In this document: in pieces, positions 57,375 to 64,000 of the stretch
Position numbering within the stretch: the stretch's first letter is position 1
How the letters are laid out: the number at the start of each line of letters is the position of its first letter
Origin: Curvibacter sp. GWA2_63_95
Lineage (GTDB): Bacteria > Pseudomonadota > Gammaproteobacteria > Burkholderiales > Burkholderiaceae_C
Assembly (NCBI GenBank): GCA_001795455.1
Contig: MGPB01000034.1
Location: 62,001-126,000 of the forward strand
Reading direction: 5' to 3'
Length of the DNA: 64,000 bases
Position numbers and translations under genes: made by a program
The notes under the pieces: model-generated
The model's database searches: none
Seen by the model: the letters and a program-made list of their open reading frames with translations, nothing else
Told to the model about the DNA's origin: nothing

Positions 57375-57437
57375 GCTATGTTTTCATAGCTGCTCGCGCA
57401 TACTCTACGGCGCCTAAGCCCCTATTTGGCTTGAAAA
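57375..57437 (+). repeat. Dispersed repeat between response regulator and kinase genes, copy 6
   Basis: On the plus strand it reads GCTATGTTTTCATAGCTGCT, CGCGCATACTCTACGG and CGCCTAAGCCCCTATTTGGC plus TTGAAAA. It fills the 82-base gap inside the two-component operon, where such gene pairs usually overlap or nearly touch. Confidence 0.82.
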
Positions 57438-57450
57438 ACACACCTTGCCG

Positions 57451-58896
57451 ATGAAGCTTTTCCAGCGCGAGCAACGCAGCCTGTTCGGAGAAATCCTGGA
57501 CTGGATGCTCACGCCCCTGCTGCTGCTGTGGCCCGTCAGCCTGGTGCTGACCTGGCTGGTGGCCCAAGGCATTGCCGGCAAACCGTTTGACCGCTCGCTG
57601 GAATACAACGTGGGCGCATTGGCCCAGCTCATCACCATCAACAAAAGTCACGCCCAGTTTGTATTGCCGCTGCCCGCACGGGAACTGTTGCGTGCCGACG
57701 ATGCCGACACCGTGTATTACCAGGTACTGGGTACCCAAGGCGAATACCTGAGCGGCGAAAAAGAGCTGCCCCTCCCGCCTGAGGACGAACGGCTGCCGCC
57801 CGGCGAAGTGCGCATGCGGGATGTGGAGTTCAAGGGCGTGGACCTGAAGGTGGCCTACATGTGGGTCAAGCTGGACCTGCCCCAGGGCAAACCCGCGCTG
57901 GTGCAGGTGGCCGAAACCATGGACAAACGCTCGGTGCTGGCCACCGAGATCGTCAAGGGCGTGATGCTGCCGCAGTTCGTCATCCTGCCGCTGGCGGTGC
58001 TGCTGGTCTGGCTGGCGCTGGTGCAGGCCATCAAGCCACTCAACAGCCTGGAGGAGCGCATCCGTGCGCGCAGCCCCGACGACCTGAGCCCGCTGGATGT
58101 GGAAGCCGTGCCGCTGGAGGTCGTGCCACTGGTGTCCTCGGTGAACGACCTGCTGATGCGCCTGAAGGACTCCATCGCCACGCAAAAACGCTTCCTGGCC
58201 GACGCGGCGCACCAGCTCAAAACGCCGCTGGCCGGGCTGCGCATGCAAGCCGACCTGGCCCAACGCCAGGGCGCCAGCGCCGAAGACCTCAAACAGTCCC
58301 TGCGACAAATCGGCCGCTCCAGCATCCGCGCCACCCACACCGTGAACCAGCTGCTGGCGCTGGCCCGCGCCGAGAGCAGTGGCGCCGTGCTCAGTCACCA
58401 GCCCTGCGATCTGGCACGCCTGACCATGGACGTGGTGCGCGACTGCGTGCCACGGGCCATGGACAAACACATCGACCTCGGGTTTGAGGGCGTGCAACCC
58501 GGCACCGATGGCGTGAGCCTGTCGGGCAACCCGACACTGCTGAAGGAAATGGTGCGCAATTTGGTGGACAACGCCATCAACTACACCCCTAGCAGCGCCG
58601 AAAAACCGGGCGTGATCACCGCCCGCGTGCTGCTGGACCCGTTCAGCAAGGCATTGGTGTTGCAAGTGGAGGACTCAGGCCCCGGCATCCCCGTAGCGGA
58701 GCGCGAGCTGGTGTTCCAGCCGTTTTACCGCGCACTGGGCAACGAGGCCGACGGTTCCGGGCTGGGCCTGCCCATCGTGCTGGAAATTGCCCGCCAGCAC
58801 CACGCCACCATTTCGGTCGAAGACGCCAAACCCGGCGCCGCCATGCCGGGTGCCAGCTTCACGCTGCGCTTTCACCAACGGCCAGACAGCGCCTAA
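57451..58896 (+). CDS. Sensor histidine kinase (TctE/QseC-like)
   Basis: A 481-residue membrane kinase. An N-terminal helix (about residues 22-43, LLLLWPVSLVLTWLVAQGIA), a periplasmic 2CSK_N-type sensor (about 45-165) and a second helix (about 172-192) are followed by a linker, the dimerisation domain with H254 (FLADAAHQLKTPLAGLRMQA) and the ATPase domain: N box (NLVDNAINYTP), DSGPGIP and GSGLGLPIVLEIARQH. It should phosphorylate the response regulator at 56694-57368. The ATG at 57451 was chosen; TTG at 57445 adds two codons. The signal sensed is not visible from sequence. Confidence 0.92.
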   Translation: MKLFQREQRSLFGEILDWMLTPLLLLWPVSLVLTWLVAQGIAGKPFDRSLEYNVGALAQLITINKSHAQFVLPLPARELLRADDADTVYYQVLGTQGEYLSGEKELPLPPEDERLPPGEVRMRDVEFKGVDLKVAYMWVKLDLPQGKPALVQVAETMDKRSVLATEIVKGVMLPQFVILPLAVLLVWLALVQAIKPLNSLEERIRARSPDDLSPLDVEAVPLEVVPLVSSVNDLLMRLKDSIATQKRFLADAAHQLKTPLAGLRMQADLAQRQGASAEDLKQSLRQIGRSSIRATHTVNQLLALARAESSGAVLSHQPCDLARLTMDVVRDCVPRAMDKHIDLGFEGVQPGTDGVSLSGNPTLLKEMVRNLVDNAINYTPSSAEKPGVITARVLLDPFSKALVLQVEDSGPGIPVAERELVFQPFYRALGNEADGSGLGLPIVLEIARQHHATISVEDAKPGAAMPGASFTLRFHQRPDSA

Positions 58897-58915
58897 GCGG
58901 GCCGCAACGCCGCGG

Positions 58916-59575
58916 TCAAGGGCAGTTTTTCAGGGGCTTGCCGGCCAAAGCCGGCTTCAGGTCTGCCAATTTGGCACGCAACATCTCGGTCAGAGCAGGC
59001 AGCTTGAGCACATTGGCAGTGCCGGCTTCGCGCTCTTGCACCACCTTGGCAGTACGAATGCCCTTGGGTGCCAGACGTGCCAGCTCGGCCTTGGCCGCAG
59101 CCTCGGTCTCAAAACCGCCCAAGGACAGGCCGATCTCCAGCGCAGGGGTGCTGACACTGTCCGACTTGATGCCCATGCCATGGAGCTCCGCCCGCTTCTT
59201 GGCCTGCAGCTCTGCCGTGGCGTACTTGCCCATGTAGACGATCCACTGGGCTGCCACCTTGGCCTCCTCCAGCTGCCAGGACCCCGAGGGCAGGGCAGAC
59301 TCCAGCGCCTTGCGCAAGGTTGCCGCCTGGGCGTCATCAAAAGGCCCGGCCTGCAGGCACTCCTTGGGCGCCAGATCGGCCTGCACCTGGGCCTCCACGC
59401 GCTTGATCTCGCTGGCGCTGAGCAGCTTGATGCTCTCAGGCCTGATTTGCTGGGCCATGCGCTGCGGCTCGTTGACCGGCGCGGGGGCAAACCCATAGGC
59501 ACGCAGCAGGCCATGGCTCCAGGCGAAGAACAGGCCGTTGGCCAGCAGCAAAACCAGGACTAGCAAACGCAACAT
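58916..59575 (-). CDS. SPOR-domain-like membrane protein
   Basis: A 219-residue protein with an N-terminal membrane helix (MLRLLVLVLLLANGLFFAWS) and a C-terminal region that resembles a SPOR peptidoglycan-binding domain: AAQWIVYMGKYATAELQAKK, LEIGLSLGGFETEAAAKAEL and a VVQEREAGTANVLKLPALT strand. SPOR domains bind denuded glycan strands at division sites. It starts 4 bases after birA and is probably co-transcribed with it, an arrangement seen in related genomes. The ATG at 59575 gives the proper membrane anchor; longer frames run antisense or through birA. Confidence 0.78.
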   Translation of the reverse strand: MLRLLVLVLLLANGLFFAWSHGLLRAYGFAPAPVNEPQRMAQQIRPESIKLLSASEIKRVEAQVQADLAPKECLQAGPFDDAQAATLRKALESALPSGSWQLEEAKVAAQWIVYMGKYATAELQAKKRAELHGMGIKSDSVSTPALEIGLSLGGFETEAAAKAELARLAPKGIRTAKVVQEREAGTANVLKLPALTEMLRAKLADLKPALAGKPLKNCP

Positions 59576-59579
59576 AAGG

Positions 59580-60359
59580 TCAGGGCACCGTGGCAGGGGG
59601 CGCAGGCCGCACACTGACCTCCGCACTGTTAATTTTGAGCAAACCCTGGTCAGTATGCACCAGCAGCGCGCCGCTGGCATCCACGCCGCGGGCGGTGCCG
59701 CCCACGCCATCGCTGCACACCACCAGCTGGCCATACAGCAGGTCACGCAAGTGGAAAGCCGGGCGCAAAGGTGCAAAACCCTCCGCCGCAAACCGCTGCA
59801 CCGCCCGGGCCAGCGGCAGGGCCACACGCGCCAGCACATCCGGGGCCGTGGCCTCGGGCCACAGCTCCTGCAAGGCTGCAGGCGGGGTGCGCAGGTCGGT
59901 GGCATCGCGGGGGGCGATATTGATGCCCACGCCGATCACGGCAAAACGCACATCGCCCACACTGGCGGTTTCGATCAGGATGCCGGCCAGCTTGCGCTGC
60001 TGCAGCCACACGTCGTTGGGCCATTTCAGGCGCAGCTCCGGGTGCAGGCTTTCCACCACGGCCAGCCCCACGGCCAAGGACAGGCCCGACCAATCCGCGG
60101 GCGCCAGAGGCACCCCCAGCGAGAATGTCAGCGTGCCACCCAGACCCTGCACATCACTTTTCCAGTCGCGCCCCAGGCGGCCGCGGCCCGCGGTCTGGCG
60201 CTCGGCCACCAGCAGCACCGGGTCCAGCTGACCCGCACGTGCGCGGCGCATCAGCTCGGTGTTGGTGGAGTCCACCTCTGGCAGGATCTCCACAGAAAAG
60301 GTCGGCCACAGGGGGCTGATAGCCTCCCAGATCGCTTCGGCAGGCCAGCGTACTGTCAT
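59580..60359 (-). CDS. birA: Biotin--[acetyl-CoA-carboxylase] ligase, monofunctional
   Basis: A 259-residue biotin protein ligase that activates biotin to biotinyl-AMP and attaches it to carboxylase carrier proteins. The motif AERQTAGRGRLGRDWKSD holds the biotinyl-AMP loop, and LRLKWPNDVWLQQRKLAGIL carries the KWPNDV signature and catalytic lysine. The N-terminal helix-turn-helix of E. coli BirA is absent, so it should not act as a repressor. The start at 60359 (MTVRWPAEAIWEAI) overlaps the stop of the SET gene in an ATGA. Confidence 0.93.
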   Translation of the reverse strand: MTVRWPAEAIWEAISPLWPTFSVEILPEVDSTNTELMRRARAGQLDPVLLVAERQTAGRGRLGRDWKSDVQGLGGTLTFSLGVPLAPADWSGLSLAVGLAVVESLHPELRLKWPNDVWLQQRKLAGILIETASVGDVRFAVIGVGINIAPRDATDLRTPPAALQELWPEATAPDVLARVALPLARAVQRFAAEGFAPLRPAFHLRDLLYGQLVVCSDGVGGTARGVDASGALLVHTDQGLLKINSAEVSVRPAPPATVP

Positions 60360-60838
60360 TTCTTGGGGGACAGGAGTGTGCCTCGGCAGTTCTTGCTGCC
60401 GCACCAGCAGGGGTACTCAGCCTTGAGCTTCTTGGTGTAGCGCTCGTCAATGATCAGGCCGTAGTCGTAATTCAGCTCTTCACCGGCCTTGATGTTGCGC
60501 AGCGCTTTGATGAACACGCGGCCCTCCACCTCGTCGGCCTCGCAGTTGCCGTCGCACGAATGGTTGATCCAGCGCGAGGAGTTGCCGCCATACAGCGCGT
60601 CGATCACGTTGCCGTCTTCCAGCGAGAAGTAGAAGGTGTGGTTGGGGTCTTTGGGGTCGTGAGGGTGGCGGTCTTGCGCCTCCTGCCAGCTGATGACCTC
60701 GCCCACGTACTCGATGATGGTTTCGCCCTCGGCGATGTCCTGCACTGCAAACACGCCTTTGCCGTGGACCCCGGAGCGCCGCGCCTGGATGCGTCGGTTA
60801 TTGGCAGGGGTGGAGGAAATCACTGGGGTTTTTGCCAC
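60356..60838 (-). CDS. SET-domain protein (lysine methyltransferase-like)
   Basis: A 160-residue protein consisting almost only of a SET domain and a post-SET tail. Motifs: RRSGVHGKGVFAVQDIAEGE at the start, the cofactor and substrate core SSRWINHSCDGNCEADEVEG (NHSC), AGEELNYDYG with the catalytic tyrosine, and the zinc-binding post-SET CWCGSKNCRG. The family methylates lysines; bacterial targets are mostly unknown, though ribosomal or nucleoid proteins have been proposed. No ATG is available: the best start is GTG at 60838 (MAKTPVISSTPANNRR), without a clear ribosome site. It heads the SET-birA-SPOR run. Confidence 0.85.
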   Translation of the reverse strand: MAKTPVISSTPANNRRIQARRSGVHGKGVFAVQDIAEGETIIEYVGEVISWQEAQDRHPHDPKDPNHTFYFSLEDGNVIDALYGGNSSRWINHSCDGNCEADEVEGRVFIKALRNIKAGEELNYDYGLIIDERYTKKLKAEYPCWCGSKNCRGTLLSPKK

Positions 60839-60870
60839 GGGTCGAAAATTTGGTATGGTGAATCGTATGG

Positions 60871-60921
60871 GCGCGCATGTGTGCGTGCCTGCGTGTGCAA
60901 GTGCGCGCCTGCGCGCACGCG
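60871..60921. other. Alternating purine-pyrimidine tract (potential Z-DNA) in a divergent promoter
   Basis: Fifty-one bases between the SET gene and topB are almost entirely alternating purine and pyrimidine, made of GC, GT and CA steps (for example GCGCGCATGTGTGCGTG, then TGCGTGTGCA and TGCGCGCACGCG), with only four phase breaks. Such tracts adopt left-handed Z-DNA under negative supercoiling. Confidence 0.65.
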
Positions 60922-60940
60922 AGAACTGGATTGTAGTCAG

Positions 60941-63886
60941 ATGAAAACTTTGGTCATTGCAGAAAAGCCGTCGGTCGCCCAAGACATCGTGCGCGCGCTC
61001 ACGCCCACGGCAGGCAAGTTCGAAAAACACGACGAATACTTCGAGAGCGAGGATTACGTCGTCTCCAGCGCCGTGGGCCACCTGGTCGAGATCCAGGCTC
61101 CCGAAGAATTTGACGTGAAACGCGGCAAGTGGAGCTTTGCCCACCTGCCCGTCATTCCGCCGCACTTTGACCTCAAGCCCGTGGACAAGACCAAGACACG
61201 CCTGAACGCGGTGGTCAAGCTGGCCAAACGCAAGGACGTGGACAAAATCGTCAACGCCTGTGACGCGGGCCGCGAAGGGGAGTTGATCTTCCGCCTGATC
61301 GAGCAGTACGCCGGTGGCGCCAAGCCGCTGGGCAAGCCCGTCAGCCGCCTGTGGCTGCAGTCGATGACACCCCAAGCCATTCGCGATGGCTTTGGCGCGT
61401 TGCGCACCAATGCGCAGATGCAGCCTCTGGCCGACGCCGCGCGCTGCCGCTCGGAGGCGGACTGGCTGGTGGGCATCAACGGCACACGCGCCATGACGGC
61501 GTTCAACAGCCGCGACGGTGGTTTCTTCCTGACCACGGTGGGCCGCGTGCAAACGCCGACCTTGAGCGTGGTGGTGGAGCGCGAAGAGCTGATCCGCAAG
61601 TTTGTCAGCCGCGACTACTGGGAAATCCACGCATCCTTCCACGCCGAGGCGGGCGACTATGCCGCCAAGTGGTTCAACCCCGCGCACAAACGCGACGCGG
61701 ACGACGCCGAGAAAAAGGCCGACCGCGTCTGGAGCCAGCGTGAAGCGCAGGCCATTGCCGACGCCGTGCGTGGCCAGCAAGCCACCGTGACCGAGGAAAG
61801 CAAGCCCACTACGCAAGCGTCGCCCCTGCTGTTTGACCTGACCAGTTTGCAGCGTGAGGCCAACGGCAAGTTTGGCTTCTCCGCCAAGACAACGCTCTCC
61901 ATCGCCCAAAGCCTGTACGAGCGCCACAAGGCCCTGACCTACCCGCGTACCGATTCGCGCAACCTGCCCGAAGACTATGTGCCGGTCGTCAAGCAGACGC
62001 TGGAGATGCTGGCCGACAGCGGCATGAAGCACCTGGCCCCGTTTGCAGCCCAGGCCGTCAAGGGTGGCTATGTGAAACCCACCAAACGCGTGTTCGACAA
62101 CGCCAAGGTCTCGGATCACTTTGCCATCATCCCCACGCTGCAAGCCCCCAGTGGCCTGAGCGAGGCCGAGCAGAAGATTTACGACCTAGTGGTGCGCCGC
62201 TTCATGGCCATCTTCTTCCCCAGCGCCGAATACCAAGTCACGACCCGCATCACCACCGCTGCCCAGCACGCCTTCAAGACCGAAGGAAAAGTGTTGGTCA
62301 AACCGGGCTGGCTGGCCATCTACGGCAAGGAAGCCGCTGCCGAAGTGGAAGACGCCAAGGAAGGTGACAAGGGCCAAAACCTGGTGCCCGTGGCGCCCGG
62401 CGAAAAGGTCAAGGGTGACCCGGTGGACCCCAAGGGACTGAAAACCAAGCCGCCCGCGCGCTACTCCGAAGCCACCTTGCTCGGTGCCATGGAAAACGCA
62501 GGCAAGACCGTGGACGACGACGAGCTGCGTGAGGCCATGGGCGAAAAAGGCCTGGGCACACCTGCCACGCGCTCCAGCATCATCGAAGGCCTGATTGCCG
62601 AGAAGTACATGCTGCGCGAAGGCCGCGAGCTGATTCCTACCGCCAAGGCCTTCCAGCTCATGACGCTCTTGCGCGGCCTGGGTGTGGAAGAGCTCTCCAA
62701 GGCCGAACTGACGGGTGAGTGGGAATACAAGCTGGCCCAGATGGAACAGGGCAAGCTGCGCCGCGAGACCTTCATGGCCGAGATCGCCGCCATGACCGAG
62801 CGCATGGTCAAAAAGGCCAAGGAGTACGACCGCGACACCATCCCTGGCGACTACGCCACGCTGGAGGCACGCTGCCCCAACTGCGGCGGCATCGTCAAGG
62901 AAAACTACCGCCGCTTCACCTGCACCGGCCAGACCGGCACCGAGGACGGCTGCGGCTTTTCCTTTGGCAAGTCACCCGCCGGACGCACCTTCGAGACCGT
63001 GGAAGTGGAGCAGTTCCTGCGTGACAAGAAGATCGGTCCGCTGGACGGCTTCCGCTCCAAGGCCGGCTGGCCGTTCACGGCCGAGATGGTCATCAAGTTC
63101 GACGAAGAGGCCAAAAACTACAAGCTGGAGTTCGACTTTGGCGACGACAAGGCCGGCGAAGAGAGCGGCGAAATCATCGACTTCAGCGCCCAGACCGCGC
63201 TGGGCGCCTGCCCCAAGTGCGGCGGCAGCGTGTTCGAGCACGGCAAGAACTATGTGTGCGAGAAATCGGTGCCCACCGACGCCCAGCCCACCCCGAGCTG
63301 CGACTTCAAGAGCGGCCAGATCATCCTGCAGCAACCCATCGAGCGCGAGCAGATGCAAAAGCTGCTGGCCACCGGCAAGACCGACCTGCTGGACAAGTTT
63401 GTCTCCATGCGCACGCGCCGTGCCTTCAAGGCCATGCTGGCCTGGGACGCAGAAGCTGGCAAGGTGAACTTCGAGTTCGCCCCCAGCAAGTTCCCGCCGC
63501 GCAAGACGGCCTACAAGGCCGCCACCAAAGCAGCAGGCGCTACAAAAACGGGAGCTACTCGCGCAGCATCCACGGGCGCCGCAGCCAAAAAAGCACCCGC
63601 AAAGAAAGCGACAGCGGCCAAGGAAGCCAAACCCAAGGCACCGCGCAAAACCACCGCTGCCAGCGGCAAACAACCCAGCGCCGCGCTGGCCGCGGTGATT
63701 GGTGCAGAGCCGATTGCCCGCCCGCAGGTGATGAAAAAGCTGTGGGACTACATCAAGGCCAACGGCCTGCAGGACGCCAAAGACAAGCGCAGCATCAACG
63801 CCGATGCCAAGCTGCTCGAAGTGTTTGGCAAGCCCCAGGTCACCATGTTTGAGCTGGCCGGCATCGCCGGCAAGCACCTGAGCTAA
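60941..63886 (+). CDS. topB: DNA topoisomerase III with C-terminal SWIB domain
   Basis: A 981-residue type IA topoisomerase. The TOPRIM domain opens MKTLVIAEKPSVAQDIVRAL and has NACDAGREGELIFRLIEQYA; the active-site tyrosine is Y334 in ALTYPRTDSRNLP. Two cysteine-rich zinc-ribbon-like modules follow (CPNCGG near residue 647 and CPKCGG near 758), then a Lys/Ala/Thr-rich linker (about 855-905) and a C-terminal SWIB/MDM2-type domain (about 907-980, IARPQVMKKLWDYIKANGLQ). Topoisomerase III unlinks recombination and replication intermediates. E. coli TopB is about 650 residues; the extra tail is the notable feature. Part of the linker is encoded by a dispersed repeat. The ATG at 60941 matches the family start. 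Confidence 0.95.
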   Translation: MKTLVIAEKPSVAQDIVRALTPTAGKFEKHDEYFESEDYVVSSAVGHLVEIQAPEEFDVKRGKWSFAHLPVIPPHFDLKPVDKTKTRLNAVVKLAKRKDVDKIVNACDAGREGELIFRLIEQYAGGAKPLGKPVSRLWLQSMTPQAIRDGFGALRTNAQMQPLADAARCRSEADWLVGINGTRAMTAFNSRDGGFFLTTVGRVQTPTLSVVVEREELIRKFVSRDYWEIHASFHAEAGDYAAKWFNPAHKRDADDAEKKADRVWSQREAQAIADAVRGQQATVTEESKPTTQASPLLFDLTSLQREANGKFGFSAKTTLSIAQSLYERHKALTYPRTDSRNLPEDYVPVVKQTLEMLADSGMKHLAPFAAQAVKGGYVKPTKRVFDNAKVSDHFAIIPTLQAPSGLSEAEQKIYDLVVRRFMAIFFPSAEYQVTTRITTAAQHAFKTEGKVLVKPGWLAIYGKEAAAEVEDAKEGDKGQNLVPVAPGEKVKGDPVDPKGLKTKPPARYSEATLLGAMENAGKTVDDDELREAMGEKGLGTPATRSSIIEGLIAEKYMLREGRELIPTAKAFQLMTLLRGLGVEELSKAELTGEWEYKLAQMEQGKLRRETFMAEIAAMTERMVKKAKEYDRDTIPGDYATLEARCPNCGGIVKENYRRFTCTGQTGTEDGCGFSFGKSPAGRTFETVEVEQFLRDKKIGPLDGFRSKAGWPFTAEMVIKFDEEAKNYKLEFDFGDDKAGEESGEIIDFSAQTALGACPKCGGSVFEHGKNYVCEKSVPTDAQPTPSCDFKSGQIILQQPIEREQMQKLLATGKTDLLDKFVSMRTRRAFKAMLAWDAEAGKVNFEFAPSKFPPRKTAYKAATKAAGATKTGATRAASTGAAAKKAPAKKATAAKEAKPKAPRKTTAASGKQPSAALAAVIGAEPIARPQVMKKLWDYIKANGLQDAKDKRSINADAKLLEVFGKPQVTMFELAGIAGKHLS
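63539..63578 (+). repeat. Dispersed repeat inside the topB linker, copy 7
   Basis: In the topB coding sequence GCTACAAAAACGGGAGCTAC, TCGCGCAGCATCCACGGGCG follow the order and spacing of the intergenic copies. Read in frame it gives ATKTGATRAASTGA inside the linker between the zinc modules and the SWIB domain. Confidence 0.75.
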
Positions 63887-63887
63887 G

Positions 63888-63903
63888 CCTGCCTTAAGGC
63901 AGG
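63888..63903. terminator. Perfect palindrome after topB
   Basis: CCTGCCTTAAGGCAGG, extendable by one G-C pair, begins two bases after the topB stop codon. It could form an 8 bp cruciform or a tight hairpin with strained loop. There is no T-run, so intrinsic termination would be weak. Confidence 0.4.
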
Positions 63904-63939
63904 GGCATCAGACTCGGCGATCTTCACAGGCACGGCCCC

Positions 63940-64000
63940 ATGAACTTCACCGAGACTGACGACCCCGAGCACAGCCCCCACAGCGCGGCGGAACGTACAG
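63940..64000 (+). CDS. Start of an unidentified gene, cut by the right edge
   Basis: An ATG at 63940 opens a frame that is still open at the window end (20 codons), reading MNFTETDDPEHSPHSAAERT. The polar, acidic N terminus gives no family clue. It lies 54 bases after topB in the same direction. Confidence 0.4.
   Translation, partial: MNFTETDDPEHSPHSAAERT

Overview
The window is chromosomal DNA of a high-GC Gram-negative bacterium, most probably a betaproteobacterium of the order Burkholderiales, family Comamonadaceae (Rhodoferax/Polaromonas/Acidovorax-like). This placement is inferred from gene content (YhdP-nitrilase, PurB-YaeQ, DUF3717-DUF1289, RecA-RecX, TopB with a SWIB tail) and from a short dispersed repeat with the core GAGCTGCTCGCGCA that I associate with this family. 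No rRNA, tRNA, CRISPR array, prophage or insertion sequence was seen.

Layout. 1-8130 (minus): an L-rhamnose uptake and catabolism operon, rhaD-rhaI-rhaS-rhaT-rhaP-rhaQ, cut by the left edge, with a divergent LysR-type regulator (8379-9347) and a T-N11-A operator between them. 9453-20014: cheV, mltA, a 46-residue membrane protein, a nitrilase-family amidase, the giant envelope protein yhdP, glnE and the heptose adenylyltransferase rfaE2. 20078-22156: a degenerate HD-GYP-like protein and a ferritin-like diiron protein. 22367-29487 (plus): an eight-gene lipid-modification operon (FAD oxidoreductase, DUF1365, Cfa-type methyltransferase, chalcone-isomerase-like, MFS, DUF3833, SDR, NTF2-like) of the kind found in RpoE-ChrR regulons. 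29503-35991: zinc ribbon, GST, purB, yaeQ, DUF3717/DUF1289, a Mn2+ riboswitch driving a TerC-family gene, a holin-like membrane protein and an M48 protease.

36243-50086 (minus) is the most distinctive region. A CHASE2 Ser/Thr kinase, PP2C phosphatase, two-FHA protein, CHASE2 adenylate cyclase, class II cAMP phosphodiesterase and GAF-MshEN-PilB-type ATPase form one tightly packed run, followed by a type IV pilin with its own likely sigma-54 promoter and two tandem pilin O-glycosyl ligases. I read it as a phospho-signalling plus cAMP module built onto a pilus system.

50273-64000: a second TerC gene, sucDC, argC, recX-recA with two tandem SOS-box-like sites, a MarR regulator, a TctD/TctE-like two-component pair, a SPOR protein, birA, a SET-domain protein, topB and the first codons of an unidentified gene.

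At least eight copies of the dispersed repeat occur. Two lie wholly inside reading frames (the MFS gene and the topB linker), one overlaps the start of recX, one overlaps the end of the DUF1289 gene, and the rest sit between genes.
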